In this document: positions 26,606 through 34,715 of the stretch, piece by piece | Layout: each line of letters opens with the position of its first letter | How positions within the stretch are numbered: position 1 is the first letter of the stretch | Source: an uncultured Selenomonadaceae bacterium | Lineage (GTDB): Bacteria; Bacillota; Negativicutes; Selenomonadales; Selenomonadaceae | Length of the DNA stretch: 64,000 nt | Direction of reading: 5' to 3' | NCBI GenBank assembly: GCA_905233135.1 | Contig: CAJOCQ010000011.1 | Coordinates: forward strand, 1 to 64,000 | Made by a program: the position numbers and the translations under genes | The notes under the pieces: model-generated | The model's input: the letters and a program-made list of their open reading frames with translations, nothing else | What the model was told of the DNA's origin: nothing | Databases searched by the model: none

Positions 26606-27412
26606 TTAAAATGTCAAAGTTTCGCCGTCATTCGGCATTAAATATTTTACGTTACGCCGCGCCAAAAGTCCGCGCATTTCGTGCCGCGTAATTGTTGCGT
26701 GCGCCACGTTGTCCATATGTGAAATTATAATTTGCGCGTTAGGTACAACCGTTGCAACGCTTAAAACGTCTTCGTCATTCATAATCAGTCGCCCGTTGCC
26801 GATAAGTTCAGCCGCACAGGCGTTCAATATTACAACGTCAGGTTTAAATTTTTCCAGCGTCTCTTGTACGCCTTCATAAAAAATTGAGTCGCCGACAAGG
26901 TACAAAGTTTTTTCATTGGGAGCTTGAAAAATTACGCCGCAAGCCGCGCCCATCGGATTTATTGTGCCGTGTCGCGCAGGTGTCTTTGTAATTTTTATTT
27001 CGCCCAAATTATTTTCGCCCAAAATTTCAATCGATTTAAAGCCCGAGCGTTTCAAAATTTCGGCGTCGTTTGAATCCTGCGCGAAGATTTTTTTATTTTT
27101 GTCGAGCGGTGCGCCAACTGTACCGTCAGCAAAATTTAAATCGATATGGTCGGGGTGAATGTGCGTCAAAATGTAATAGTCAACGCCGTTTAAAATTTCT
27201 TCGACACTTTCAGGCAAGCCGCAAATTGGCATTGGAATTTCCATTTTAACGGGGTCGGGCGTGCGAAAAGGAATTTTTGGAATATCAATAAACCTGCCGA
27301 ATTTTTGTTTGTCAATCAGCCAAGCGTCAATTAAAAAAGTTTTGCTCGCGTACTCAATTTTCAACGTTGCATTGCGAATTTGTTTAATTTTCACGGTATC
27401 AACTACTTTCAT
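26606..27412 (-). CDS. MBL-fold metal-dependent hydrolase (UlaG-like)
   Basis: About 268 residues with the metallo-beta-lactamase signature THIHPDHIDLNF (H-x-H-x-D-H) near residue 93, ARHGT for the next histidine, LVGDSIFYEG for the bridging aspartate and ISHMDNVAHATITRHEM near the end. Closest in style to UlaG-like lactonases and stand-alone MBL proteins; substrate unknown. ATG 27412 is chosen as the first well-placed start, although no strong ribosome binding site precedes it and GTG 18 bases further in is an alternative. A TATAAT box (27426-27431, minus) lies about 14 bases upstream, suggesting a very short leader. Confidence 0.8.
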   Translation of the reverse strand: MKVVDTVKIKQIRNATLKIEYASKTFLIDAWLIDKQKFGRFIDIPKIPFRTPDPVKMEIPMPICGLPESVEEILNGVDYYILTHIHPDHIDLNFADGTVGAPLDKNKKIFAQDSNDAEILKRSGFKSIEILGENNLGEIKITKTPARHGTINPMGAACGVIFQAPNEKTLYLVGDSIFYEGVQETLEKFKPDVVILNACAAELIGNGRLIMNDEDVLSVATVVPNAQIIISHMDNVAHATITRHEMRGLLARRNVKYLMPNDGETLTF

Positions 27413-27450
27413 AAAGATTTCAAAAATTATATACACAATCGCAGTAAAAA

Positions 27451-27459
27451 TGTTATAAT
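27451..27459 (+). promoter_or_regulatory. extended -10 promoter for the flippase gene
   Basis: TGTTATAAT (TG-n-TATAAT) lies about 60 bases before the start codon; no good -35 is visible. The same nonamer occurs in the promoters at 29722 (minus) and 60235. Confidence 0.5.
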
Positions 27460-27521
27460 CACTTCAGAAATTATAACTTTGAGAAAAATTTTTTGCAACT
27501 ATAGGCGGTGCTGTAAACACA

Positions 27522-29150
27522 ATGGCTGAAAATAAAAATAGCGGCAGTGAAAAATTTTTAAAGGGCACAATGATTTTGACAATAGCAAGTTTCGTTGTCA
27601 AAGTTATCGGCTCGTTGAATTGGATATTTGTTTCAAGGATTTTGGGCGGCGAAGGTATCGGCTTATATCAAATGGCGTTCCCAATTTATTTTTTCGCAAT
27701 GACAGTTTCGCAGGCGGGCGTACCCGTTGCAATTTCGATAATCACGGCGGAGCGCGTGGCACTCAATGATATTTTCGGCGCAAAAAGAGTTTTCCGAATT
27801 GCAATGGGTTTAATGTTTGTAACGGGATTAATTTTTTCGGTACTTACATATTTTTCTGCAAGTTGGTTAATCGAATGGCAATTCATAAGAGACGCGCGTG
27901 CCTATATGTCAGTGGTAGTACTTGCGCCGACAGTATTTTTTGTAACATTTTTGGCGGCGTCAAGAGGATATTTACAGGGTTGGCAACGAATGACGCCGAC
28001 GGCAGTCAGTCAAATTGTTGAGCAAATTTTCCGCGTCATCGTAATGATAATGCTTGCTTATGTAATGTTGCCTTACGGCTTGGACTACGCGGCGGCGGGT
28101 GCAAGTTTAGGCGCGTTGGCGGGCGCAGTCACGGGCTTAATTGTTTTGGTGTACTTCCATATTAAACTTAACAAAGAAATTGAAAAAAATTACGGCGCAA
28201 ATTTACAGCCAACAGAACAATCTGCCAAAGAGTCAACATTTTCAATCGTTAAAAGAATGTTCAAATTGGCGTTGCCTGTCAGCGCGGCGTCAATAATGTT
28301 GCCCGTTGTTTCAAATTTAGATTTAATGATAGTGCCGCAACGTTTGGAAGTTGCGGGCTATTCGGTACGGCAAGCAACAGAGCTTTTCGGCTATTTAAAC
28401 GGAATGGCGGTGCCGCTGATAAATCTTGCAACAATTTTAACGGCGTCGCTTGCAGTTTCAATCGTGCCTGCAATTTCGGAGGCGCGCGCCTTAAAGCAGA
28501 AAGATAAAATTTTTTTGTTGACGTCTTCGGGCGTGCGAATTTCAAATTTTGTATGCTTTCCAGCGTTCGTGGTAGTATTTTTTTTGGCGACGCCAATTTC
28601 AAGTTTAATTTACAACGCACCTGGCGCAGGAGACGCTGTAATGATTTCGGCAGTATCGATAATTTTGTTGGGACTGCACCAAGTTTCAACGGGCGTATTG
28701 CAGGGGCTCGGTCATACAACAATACCAATGGTAAATATGATTTTGGCGGCGGCGGCGAAAGTTTTTTTGAATTGGCACTTAACGGCGTTACCTTATTTCG
28801 GAATAATGGGCGCGGCGTGGGCGACGGCGGCTGATATGGGCGTTGCAGCGTTTATAAATTTATACTTTATTCATAAATATATTGGTTACAAAATGGAGTT
28901 CGGGCAACTTTTCAAGACAATCTGCGCGGCGGGAGTTATGGCGGTTGCAGTAAAATTTTTCCACGACTTTACAATAGCTAAATGGAACATTGAAGTTATT
29001 TCGACATTCGGCGCGGTTTTTGTTGGCGTTGCAGTTTATATTTCGGCGGTTGCACTTTTCGGCGCAATGAAGAAAGAAGACTTGCAACAAATCCCAATGA
29101 TTGGCAGAATTTCTGTAAAAATTTTAAGCAGGATAGGCTTTTTGAAATAA
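27522..29150 (+). CDS. MOP-superfamily lipid/polysaccharide flippase (SpoVB/MurJ-like)
   Basis: A 542-residue polytopic membrane protein with about 14 helices, starting with FLKGTMILTIASFVVKVIGSLNWIFVSRILGGEGIGLYQMAFPIYFF, the typical opening of SpoVB/YtgP proteins. Later signature-like parts are KLALPVSAASIMLPVVSNLDLMIVP and LGLHQVSTGVLQGLGHTTIPM. Such proteins flip lipid-linked glycans, lipid II included, across the inner membrane. It is monocistronic between a promoter and a terminator. Whether it is the essential lipid II flippase or a polysaccharide flippase cannot be decided here. Confidence 0.87.
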   Translation: MAENKNSGSEKFLKGTMILTIASFVVKVIGSLNWIFVSRILGGEGIGLYQMAFPIYFFAMTVSQAGVPVAISIITAERVALNDIFGAKRVFRIAMGLMFVTGLIFSVLTYFSASWLIEWQFIRDARAYMSVVVLAPTVFFVTFLAASRGYLQGWQRMTPTAVSQIVEQIFRVIVMIMLAYVMLPYGLDYAAAGASLGALAGAVTGLIVLVYFHIKLNKEIEKNYGANLQPTEQSAKESTFSIVKRMFKLALPVSAASIMLPVVSNLDLMIVPQRLEVAGYSVRQATELFGYLNGMAVPLINLATILTASLAVSIVPAISEARALKQKDKIFLLTSSGVRISNFVCFPAFVVVFFLATPISSLIYNAPGAGDAVMISAVSIILLGLHQVSTGVLQGLGHTTIPMVNMILAAAAKVFLNWHLTALPYFGIMGAAWATAADMGVAAFINLYFIHKYIGYKMEFGQLFKTICAAGVMAVAVKFFHDFTIAKWNIEVISTFGAVFVGVAVYISAVALFGAMKKEDLQQIPMIGRISVKILSRIGFLK

Positions 29151-29155
29151 AAAAT

Positions 29156-29191
29156 CTGCGCGAAAAATTTTTTTGCAAGTCGCGCAGTTTT
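29156..29191 (+). terminator. bidirectional terminator
   Basis: CTGCGCGA pairs with TCGCGCAG (8 bp); TTTTAAATTCTTTT follows on the plus strand and a T-rich run on the minus strand. It separates two convergent genes. Confidence 0.8.
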
Positions 29192-29200
29192 AAATTCTTT

Positions 29201-29695
29201 TTAGATAATCCAAAATTTATGTAGCCAAATGTCTACATCTTGAAATAAAACGCCGTCAATTTGCGGGTATAAATTTCCTTTAAATTCTTTAATTTTAAAT
29301 TCACGCTCCAAAGGTTGTTCGTCCTTCATTCGCACTGTAAATTTTTGGTTAATCGTGTCAATTTCATAAGCCATACCGTGAAATAAAGTTGCACTCAACA
29401 AAAAAGGAAATTGCAAGCTCGGTTCATCAGGTATGAAAACTTCAAAGTTTTTGAAAATCAATTCGCCAATTTTAAATTCCGAAATTGAATAAACAGAGCC
29501 GTATTCTTTGCCGCCAATCCCGCTTATACTTGAATTTTCTAAAATAATTTTACTGTCGAAACATTTTTCAAACAACGCAGGATACATTGAAAACACGGGA
29601 ATAACTGCGCCCGTGTCGATAAGTGCGGGCAATTTGTAAAGTTCGATTGTAGGACGTGAATATTTTTTCATAAGCGGAATAGAAAATTCTTTCAT
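29201..29695 (-). CDS. retropepsin-like aspartic protease domain protein
   Basis: 164 residues. The motif LPALIDTGAVIPVF contains the aspartic-protease triad Asp-Thr-Gly followed by Ala, near residue 25, and hydrophobic strands follow (ISGIGGKEYGSVYSI, FPFLLSATLFHGMAYEID). This is the single-lobe retropepsin-like pattern, which would need to dimerise for activity. There is no signal peptide or membrane anchor, so it is probably cytoplasmic. ATG 29695 has GGAGTG upstream. The gene is monocistronic between a terminator and the divergent lipid kinase. Substrate unknown. Confidence 0.75.
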   Translation of the reverse strand: MKEFSIPLMKKYSRPTIELYKLPALIDTGAVIPVFSMYPALFEKCFDSKIILENSSISGIGGKEYGSVYSISEFKIGELIFKNFEVFIPDEPSLQFPFLLSATLFHGMAYEIDTINQKFTVRMKDEQPLEREFKIKEFKGNLYPQIDGVLFQDVDIWLHKFWII

Positions 29696-29721
29696 AAAAA
29701 TCACTCCAAAAAATTTTTTTA

Positions 29722-29730
29722 ATTATAACA
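29722..29730 (-). promoter_or_regulatory. extended -10 promoter for the retropepsin-like gene
   Basis: On the minus strand TGTTATAAT lies 27 bases before the start codon; the -35 region is poor. The box also sits just upstream of the divergent lipid kinase gene. Confidence 0.45.
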
Positions 29731-29747
29731 AAAACGAGGTAAACACA

Positions 29748-30626
29748 TTGAAAAAAATATTGCTGGCGTACAACCCCGTTTCGGGAAGTGCCGCCTTCAA
29801 AAAAAATCTTGACTCAATTATAGAAAATTTTCAACGGCGAAAAATTTTGTTGACGCTGTACCGCACACGCGCAGGAAATTTTTCTGCCGAATTTATTGAG
29901 AGCATAAAAGCAAGCGGCGCGGAAGGCGTCATTGCGGCGGGCGGCGACGGCACTTTACATACAGTGATAAATTACTTGAAAAAAGCCGAAATAAATTTGC
30001 CCGTCGGGATAATCGGCAGCGGCACTTCAAACGATTTTGCAACGCACCTGAACATTGACGCCGAAAAAATTTTTGACTCCGTTGCAGAAAATAAAATTCG
30101 CGCCGTAGATTTGGGGATTGTCAACGGCAAAAATTATTTTATAAATGTGGCAAGCGCGGGCGTTTTAACGGGCATTGCGCACGAAGTTGACGCACGCCAA
30201 AAAAATTCTTTGGGCAAAATTGCATATTACATTCACGGGCTCGGCGAAATTCCAAAATTTAAATCAGTGCCGCTGAAAATTTGCTCGGACGGTAAAAATT
30301 TTGAATTGGACGCCTTTTTATTTTTGGTGTTGAACAGTCCTGCCGTTGCAGGCTTCAAAAAACTTTCTGCCTTTACGAAAATTGACGACGGCAAATTGGA
30401 TTTTTTTGCTATAAAGAAGTGCAACCCCCGCAATTTGATTAATATCGCGCAGAAAATTTTGTCCGCAAAATGCATTGACGATGACGCAAATATTTTGCAC
30501 TTGCAAGCAAAAACTTTTGAAATAACGTGTACTGAAAAACTAACCAGCGACCTTGACGGCGAAGTTGGAGACAAGTTGCCGCTGAAAATTGAAACTGTTC
30601 CGCGCACAATAAATTTTTTCGTTTAG
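29748..30626 (+). CDS. diacylglycerol/lipid kinase family protein (DagK/YegS/BmrU)
   Basis: A 292-residue lipid kinase. N-terminal LLAYNPVSGSAAFKKNLDSII; the nucleotide-binding GVIAAGGDGTLHTVINYL; PVGIIGSGTSNDFATHLNI; AVDLGIVNGKNYFINVASAG. These are the conserved motifs of the soluble bacterial DagK/YegS group, which phosphorylate diacylglycerol or related lipids for phospholipid turnover. The start is TTG 29748 with GAGG 9 bases before. It stands alone and is followed by a family A element. Confidence 0.9.
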   Translation: MKKILLAYNPVSGSAAFKKNLDSIIENFQRRKILLTLYRTRAGNFSAEFIESIKASGAEGVIAAGGDGTLHTVINYLKKAEINLPVGIIGSGTSNDFATHLNIDAEKIFDSVAENKIRAVDLGIVNGKNYFINVASAGVLTGIAHEVDARQKNSLGKIAYYIHGLGEIPKFKSVPLKICSDGKNFELDAFLFLVLNSPAVAGFKKLSAFTKIDDGKLDFFAIKKCNPRNLINIAQKILSAKCIDDDANILHLQAKTFEITCTEKLTSDLDGEVGDKLPLKIETVPRTINFFV

Positions 30627-30649
30627 AATTTTTTGTTAAAACGCTAATG

Positions 30650-30830
30650 TAATGTCCGCCCGTCACTAAAGCCGCAGCTTACTATTTTTTAGAAGCGTGG
30701 GAAAAAGTTTGCGCCCCAAAGGGGGCATCCTGTTACTACGTGCGTATAGAACCCGAGCGGCACTGACGGGCGAAAAAAGCATTTTTCTTTGGTTCTTTCT
30801 TTTTTGCTTTGGAAAAAGAAAGAACTTTAA
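30650..30830. repeat. family A intergenic element (minus orientation)
   Basis: Inverted copy: CGCCCGTCA (30657-30665) pairs with TGACGGGCG (30764-30772), with GCCGCAGCTT and a GCCCC/GGGGGC hairpin inside, then GGTTCTTTCTTTTTTGC and GGAAAAAGAAAGAAC at the right end. Very close to the reverse complement of 47536-47720. The 339-base gap before flgB contains this, then an AT-rich stretch with no convincing flagellar sigma-28 or sigma-54 promoter. Confidence 0.75.
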
Positions 30831-30965
30831 TAAAATATTTAAAATTTAATTTACAAAAAACCGCCTTTAAAAACTAAAAATAAAAAAAGCCCTTTTGAAG
30901 GATTTTTCGGCGTGGTGTAGAAAATTTTTTTAGATATTTAGCAGTTGAAAGGCTGGTGATTTTTT

Positions 30966-31394
30966 ATGCTTGACCAAATAATGCATTCGACGAATTTTAA
31001 TTATTTGCCGCGCGCAATGACGGCTTCCAGTATGAGGCAAGAAGTCATTGCAAACAACCTTGCAAATGTAAATACGCCGAATTATCGCAAAAAAAATGTT
31101 GAGTTTGAGGATTTATTGGCGCGGGAAATTTACGGCGAAAAGCAACCTGAAGGCAAGTTGCCGATTGTGCGCACGCACAATAAACATTTGCCTTTTAAAC
31201 CTGTTGCAGTTCACGCCGCGCCAAATGTTGTTGAAGATAATACTACAATTATGCGCGTTGACAATAACAACGTCGATATTGATATGGAAATGGCGACTCT
31301 TGCTAAAAATCAGATTTATTACAACGCGCTTGCCAATCAATTGGGCGGCTACGTTCAAAAATTGCGCAACGCCATTACCAGCGGACAGAGTTAA
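30966..31394 (+). CDS. flgB: flagellar basal-body rod protein FlgB
   Basis: A 142-residue proximal rod subunit of the flagellum. The N-terminal flagellar rod motif is visible: MRQEVIANNLANVNTPNYRKK, with FEDLLARE after it, and the C-terminal heptad segment MEMATLAKNQIYYNALANQLGGYVQKLR. Secreted through the flagellar type III apparatus, so no signal peptide is expected. ATG 30966 sits 8 bases after GGCTGGTGA, a weak site. First gene of a flgB-flgC-fliE-fliF-fliG run. Confidence 0.95.
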   Translation: MLDQIMHSTNFNYLPRAMTASSMRQEVIANNLANVNTPNYRKKNVEFEDLLAREIYGEKQPEGKLPIVRTHNKHLPFKPVAVHAAPNVVEDNTTIMRVDNNNVDIDMEMATLAKNQIYYNALANQLGGYVQKLRNAITSGQS

Positions 31395-31456
31395 GGGAGC
31401 CAAGGCACCAAGGATTAGGGATTAGTGAAAATCTCTCTTCCCTGGAACCCTAAATT
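31391..31456. repeat. family B phrase-palindrome (GGTTCCAAGG type)
   Basis: GGGAGCCAAGGCACCAAGG plus GATTAGGGATTAG on the left and TTCCCTGGAACCC on the right, between flgB and flgC, ending just before the flgC ribosome binding site. Same phrases as 7019 and 45521. Confidence 0.6.
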
Positions 31457-31476
31457 TCGACGAAGGAGAAATTTCA

Positions 31477-31926
31477 ATGGGAATGTTTTTGGGAATTGAC
31501 ACCTCCGCCTCAGGCTTAACCGCCGAAAGGCTAAGAATGGACGTTATTTCAAATAATATTGCAAATGCAAATACTACACGCACAGAAAACGGCGGCGCGT
31601 ATAAGCGTCGCTACGTGGTTTTTGAACCGCGCGAACGTCAAACACAATCTTTTGAAGAAAGTTTAAGAAAAGCTATGGGCGCAAATCAAAAAATCGGCGA
31701 AGGCGTCCGCGCTGTTTCAATCGTTGAAGATACCGAGCAAGGACCGCTCTTTTATGATCCGGGTCACCCTGACGCAAATGAAGACGGCTATGTTGAAAAG
31801 CCCAATGTTAATATCGTTACCGAAATGGTCGATATGATAACCGCGCACCGCGCCTACGAGGCAAACTCCACCGCTATTAACGCCGCGAAAGCTATGGCTC
31901 TTAAAACTTTGGAAATCGGCAAATAA
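31477..31926 (+). CDS. flgC: flagellar basal-body rod protein FlgC
   Basis: A 149-residue rod subunit. The N-terminus has the rod motif LRMDVISNNIANANTTRTENGGAYKR, the middle DPGHPDANEDGYVEKPNVNIV is diagnostic of FlgC, and the C-terminus is MVDMITAHRAYEANSTAINAAKAMALKTLEIGK. ATG 31477 has AAGGAGAA upstream. It follows flgB after a family B palindrome and is followed by an unexpected DUF805 gene before fliE. Confidence 0.96.
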   Translation: MGMFLGIDTSASGLTAERLRMDVISNNIANANTTRTENGGAYKRRYVVFEPRERQTQSFEESLRKAMGANQKIGEGVRAVSIVEDTEQGPLFYDPGHPDANEDGYVEKPNVNIVTEMVDMITAHRAYEANSTAINAAKAMALKTLEIGK

Positions 31927-31998
31927 TTTTTTGTAGAAATTATTATTTTTAGTGCTATAATACTTTCAAACTAAATTTTTTTGAAAGAAGTTGAATTT

Positions 31999-32457
31999 GT
32001 GGCTGAAACTCCAAAAGCTTACACCCCTGACAATACTATAACCGAAATGTTTTTTAAAGCGCACGGCAGATTAAACCGCCTGCGTTATTTCAAGCGCAGA
32101 GTTGTTTTAGGCTGTTTGCTTTACGCTTTGCTTTATCTCGGCTACAGAGTTTTAGGTTACGAATTCGGGCAAACTACAATTTACGCCTCAATGTACAACA
32201 CGGTTGTTTCATTGATATTTGTTATACCGACTTATTTTTTGAATGTGCGCAGACTCCAAGATATGAACAGGGGCAAAACTATCGCCGTTGTTTACGCAAT
32301 TATAACTTCGATTATGGCTTTTATGGATTTTACGGGCGTAAATTGGCTGCTTTATCTTGCGTTAATTTTTGTGACAGTTGTATTTATGCTTAGCGGTTAT
32401 ATGTTGGTTGTGCCGGGTACGCAGGGAAATAATCGCTACGGCGCAAGTCCTGTTTAA
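31999..32457 (+). CDS. DUF805 family inner-membrane protein
   Basis: 152 residues with about four membrane helices. DUF805/YhaH-type features are FFKAHGRLNRLRYFKRRVVL at the start, VRRLQDMNRGKTIA in the middle and VPGTQGNNRYGASP at the end. Function unknown for the family. GTG 31999 with AAAGAAG about 8 bases upstream is preferred to TTG 31981. It lies between flgC and fliE, where flagellar operons normally run without interruption, so it is either an insertion or a lineage-specific partner. Confidence 0.8.
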   Translation: MAETPKAYTPDNTITEMFFKAHGRLNRLRYFKRRVVLGCLLYALLYLGYRVLGYEFGQTTIYASMYNTVVSLIFVIPTYFLNVRRLQDMNRGKTIAVVYAIITSIMAFMDFTGVNWLLYLALIFVTVVFMLSGYMLVVPGTQGNNRYGASPV

Positions 32458-32469
32458 AGCTTTTAAATT

Positions 32470-32590
32470 AGAAATTTAGGGCGTCAGGCAAGAGCTGAAG
32501 TTTTATATTAAAAAACTTTCAAAGGCGGCTTGTCGGCAATTACAGCCCCCTTAAAATTAATGTTTGTATTAACTTTATAAATTGCCGAAA
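32470..32590 (+). other. non-coding leader before fliE with inverted repeats
   Basis: Contains AAGTTTT/AAAACTT (about 32500-32516), a GGCGGCT/AGCCCCC pair and a long-distance 8-bp pair CGGCAATT (32530s) with AATTGCCG (32580s). It could be a structured 5' leader or an internal promoter region for fliE-fliF-fliG. I cannot match it to a known riboswitch. Confidence 0.3.
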
Positions 32591-32625
32591 AAATTTTGGC
32601 ATTTTGTTTAAAGGAAGGTGACAAA

Positions 32626-32931
32626 ATGGAAATTCCGCCATTGGAAATGACGCCCGTTAAAATGAGTGCAAAAAGTCATTTGGGCGAAAGTAAAGAAGTT
32701 GAAAAACCTGTTCAAAGTTTCGGCGAAATGCTTACTGACGCTTTGAAAAAAACTAATGAACTTCAACTTGAATCCGATAAATTAAATGCAGCGTTAGCGG
32801 CGGGCAGAGTTGAAGATATTTCTCAAGTTGTCGTTGCGTCGCAAAAAGCAGAAATCGCAATTCAGCTGGCACTTCAATTAAGAAATCGCGCAGTCTCTGC
32901 ATATCAAGAAATTATGCGTATGCAAGTCTGA
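32626..32931 (+). CDS. fliE: flagellar hook-basal body complex protein FliE
   Basis: A 101-residue MS ring-rod junction protein. The C-terminal half has the family pattern SFGEMLTDALKKTNELQLESDKLNAALAAG followed by VVASQKAEIAIQLALQLRNRAVSAYQEIMRMQV. ATG 32626 is preceded by AAAGGAAGGTG. It lies directly upstream of fliF, the usual order. Confidence 0.95.
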   Translation: MEIPPLEMTPVKMSAKSHLGESKEVEKPVQSFGEMLTDALKKTNELQLESDKLNAALAAGRVEDISQVVVASQKAEIAIQLALQLRNRAVSAYQEIMRMQV

Positions 32932-32983
32932 TTTTTTGTATTAGAAAAATTTACAGGGAAGGCGCGAAGGGAATGATTTTGAA

Positions 32984-34606
32984 TTGGCGGCTTGGAGAGA
33001 GCGATTCCAAGAACTGTGGAACAGATACGATAAAAAGCAACGCTACATATTTATCGGCGTCATTGTTGCAATTCTGTTATCGATTTTCGGTATAAGTTTT
33101 TGGTACGGCAGCAAACCCGATTTTGTGCCGTTGTACACAAATTTAGAAACTAAAGACGCCGGCGACGTTGTGAACAGCTTGAGAGAATCCGGCGTGCAAT
33201 ATCAAGTTACAGAAAATAAACGCGGTACAACTATTTATGTTCCCGCTACTCAAGTTCACGACGTAAGATTGGAATTGGCGACAAACGGTCTGCCGCGAGG
33301 AAATAAAGGCTTTGAACTTTTTGACGACAGCAAATTGGGAGTTACCGAATTTCAAAACAAAGTTAATTATTTGCAGGCACTTCAAGGCGAATTGACGCGC
33401 ACCATTGAACAAATTGAAATTGTACAAAAAGCCCGCGTGCATATCGTTTTACCTGAAGACAGCCTTTACAAGAAAAATGAAAAACCTGCTACCGCCTCAA
33501 TTATGCTTATGATTAAGCCCAACGAAAAACTTACTCCGGCGGAAGTCAAAGGCATTGTTAATTTGGTAAGTCACAGCATTCAAGGCTTGACGCCCGAAAA
33601 TGTTACAATCGTTGACGAGGCGGGCAATATTTTAAACGAACAAGCCGATGAAGAATTTGCAAAAGAACAACGTTTTAACCTGCAAACTATGACGCAAATT
33701 GAAATGACGCGCAAAGTTCGTGACCACATTCAAGATAATATTCAAACTTTGCTTGATAATTCTTTGGGCGAAGGAAATGCATTTGTGCGCGTCAGCGTTG
33801 AATTGGATTTTGACGCCCGCTCGATTGACAGGCAAACTTTTACACCTGTTGTTGATGAATCGGGAATTATTCGCAGTCAACAAGATATCAGCGAATCCTA
33901 TAACGGGCAATCTAACCAGCCCGGCGGTCCCGCAGGTGTGCAGGGCAATATTCCCGGCTACGTTGCCGAAGACAGAAATTCAAGTACCGAATACGAGCGC
34001 AAAGAATCTACCAGAAATTACGAAGTCAACGAAGAAAATCAAAAAGTTGTTTCTTCGCCCGGTTCCATTCGCCGCTTGAATGTTGCCGTTTTAGTCAACG
34101 ATACAATTACCGAATTGCAACAGGAAAGTTTATTAAGGGTTGTAAGCTCCGCCGCAGGTATTAACGAAGAGCGCGGCGATACCGTTTCAGTTGAGCCTTT
34201 GCCGTTTAATACCGAAAAACGCGATAAACAAATAGCGGAAGACGCAGCTGAAAAAGAGCGTAAAGATAGGATTCTTTATATGGAAATTGGAGCATTAATT
34301 TTACTTGCTGCACTTATTGCGGGCGGATTTATGATGTACCGCCGCAAAAAACAGCAAGAGCGTGAAGCTATTGAAGAAGCAAGGCGTATTGAAGAAGAAC
34401 GCCTCCGCGCCGAAGAAGAAGAGCGCAGACGTATCGAAGAAGAAGAACGCGCCGCCGCCGTCGAAGCCGAAAAAATTCCTGAAGACAGCCTTACCGACGA
34501 AGAACGGCAACAACGCGAAGAGAAAAAAGTTGTCCTTCAACTTATCGAACAAAAACCCGCCGATATGGCTATGCTCGTTAAACAATGGCTTTCTGAAGAT
34601 GAATAA
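32984..34606 (+). CDS. fliF: flagellar M-ring protein FliF
   Basis: A 540-residue inner-membrane ring protein that anchors the basal body and holds FliG. One helix near the start (YIFIGVIVAILLSIFGISFWYGS), ring-building domains with VNYLQALQGELTRTIEQIEIVQKARVHIVLPE, a variable linker at about 280-360, a second helix (MEIGALILLAALIAGGFMMYR), a highly charged Glu/Arg coiled coil and the FliG-binding tail ADMAMLVKQWLSEDE. The start is TTG 32984, with GAAGGGA 11 bases upstream. The charged coil after the second helix is longer than I expect for FliF. Confidence 0.95.
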   Translation: MAAWRERFQELWNRYDKKQRYIFIGVIVAILLSIFGISFWYGSKPDFVPLYTNLETKDAGDVVNSLRESGVQYQVTENKRGTTIYVPATQVHDVRLELATNGLPRGNKGFELFDDSKLGVTEFQNKVNYLQALQGELTRTIEQIEIVQKARVHIVLPEDSLYKKNEKPATASIMLMIKPNEKLTPAEVKGIVNLVSHSIQGLTPENVTIVDEAGNILNEQADEEFAKEQRFNLQTMTQIEMTRKVRDHIQDNIQTLLDNSLGEGNAFVRVSVELDFDARSIDRQTFTPVVDESGIIRSQQDISESYNGQSNQPGGPAGVQGNIPGYVAEDRNSSTEYERKESTRNYEVNEENQKVVSSPGSIRRLNVAVLVNDTITELQQESLLRVVSSAAGINEERGDTVSVEPLPFNTEKRDKQIAEDAAEKERKDRILYMEIGALILLAALIAGGFMMYRRKKQQEREAIEEARRIEEERLRAEEEERRRIEEEERAAAVEAEKIPEDSLTDEERQQREEKKVVLQLIEQKPADMAMLVKQWLSEDE

Positions 34607-34610
34607 TTTT

Positions 34611-34690
34611 TTAGTAGGGTAGTTTTATAGTGGGGTAGTGCGGTAGTTTTATACTACAACACTATCCCACTATTACACTATGCCACTACA
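34611..34690. repeat. family B phrase-palindrome (TAGTGTGGTAGT type)
   Basis: GGGTAGTTTTATAGTGGGG-type phrases on the left are answered by CACTATCCCACTATTACAC-type phrases on the right. It separates fliF and fliG and uses the same vocabulary as 11102-11178. Confidence 0.7.
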
Positions 34691-34715
34691 AAAAGCGACT
34701 GAAAGGAGCTTTTTT

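Noticed and set aside
32470-32590. Cyclic di-GMP riboswitch before fliE
   Set aside because: Neither class I nor class II consensus motifs are present; only generic inverted repeats remain.
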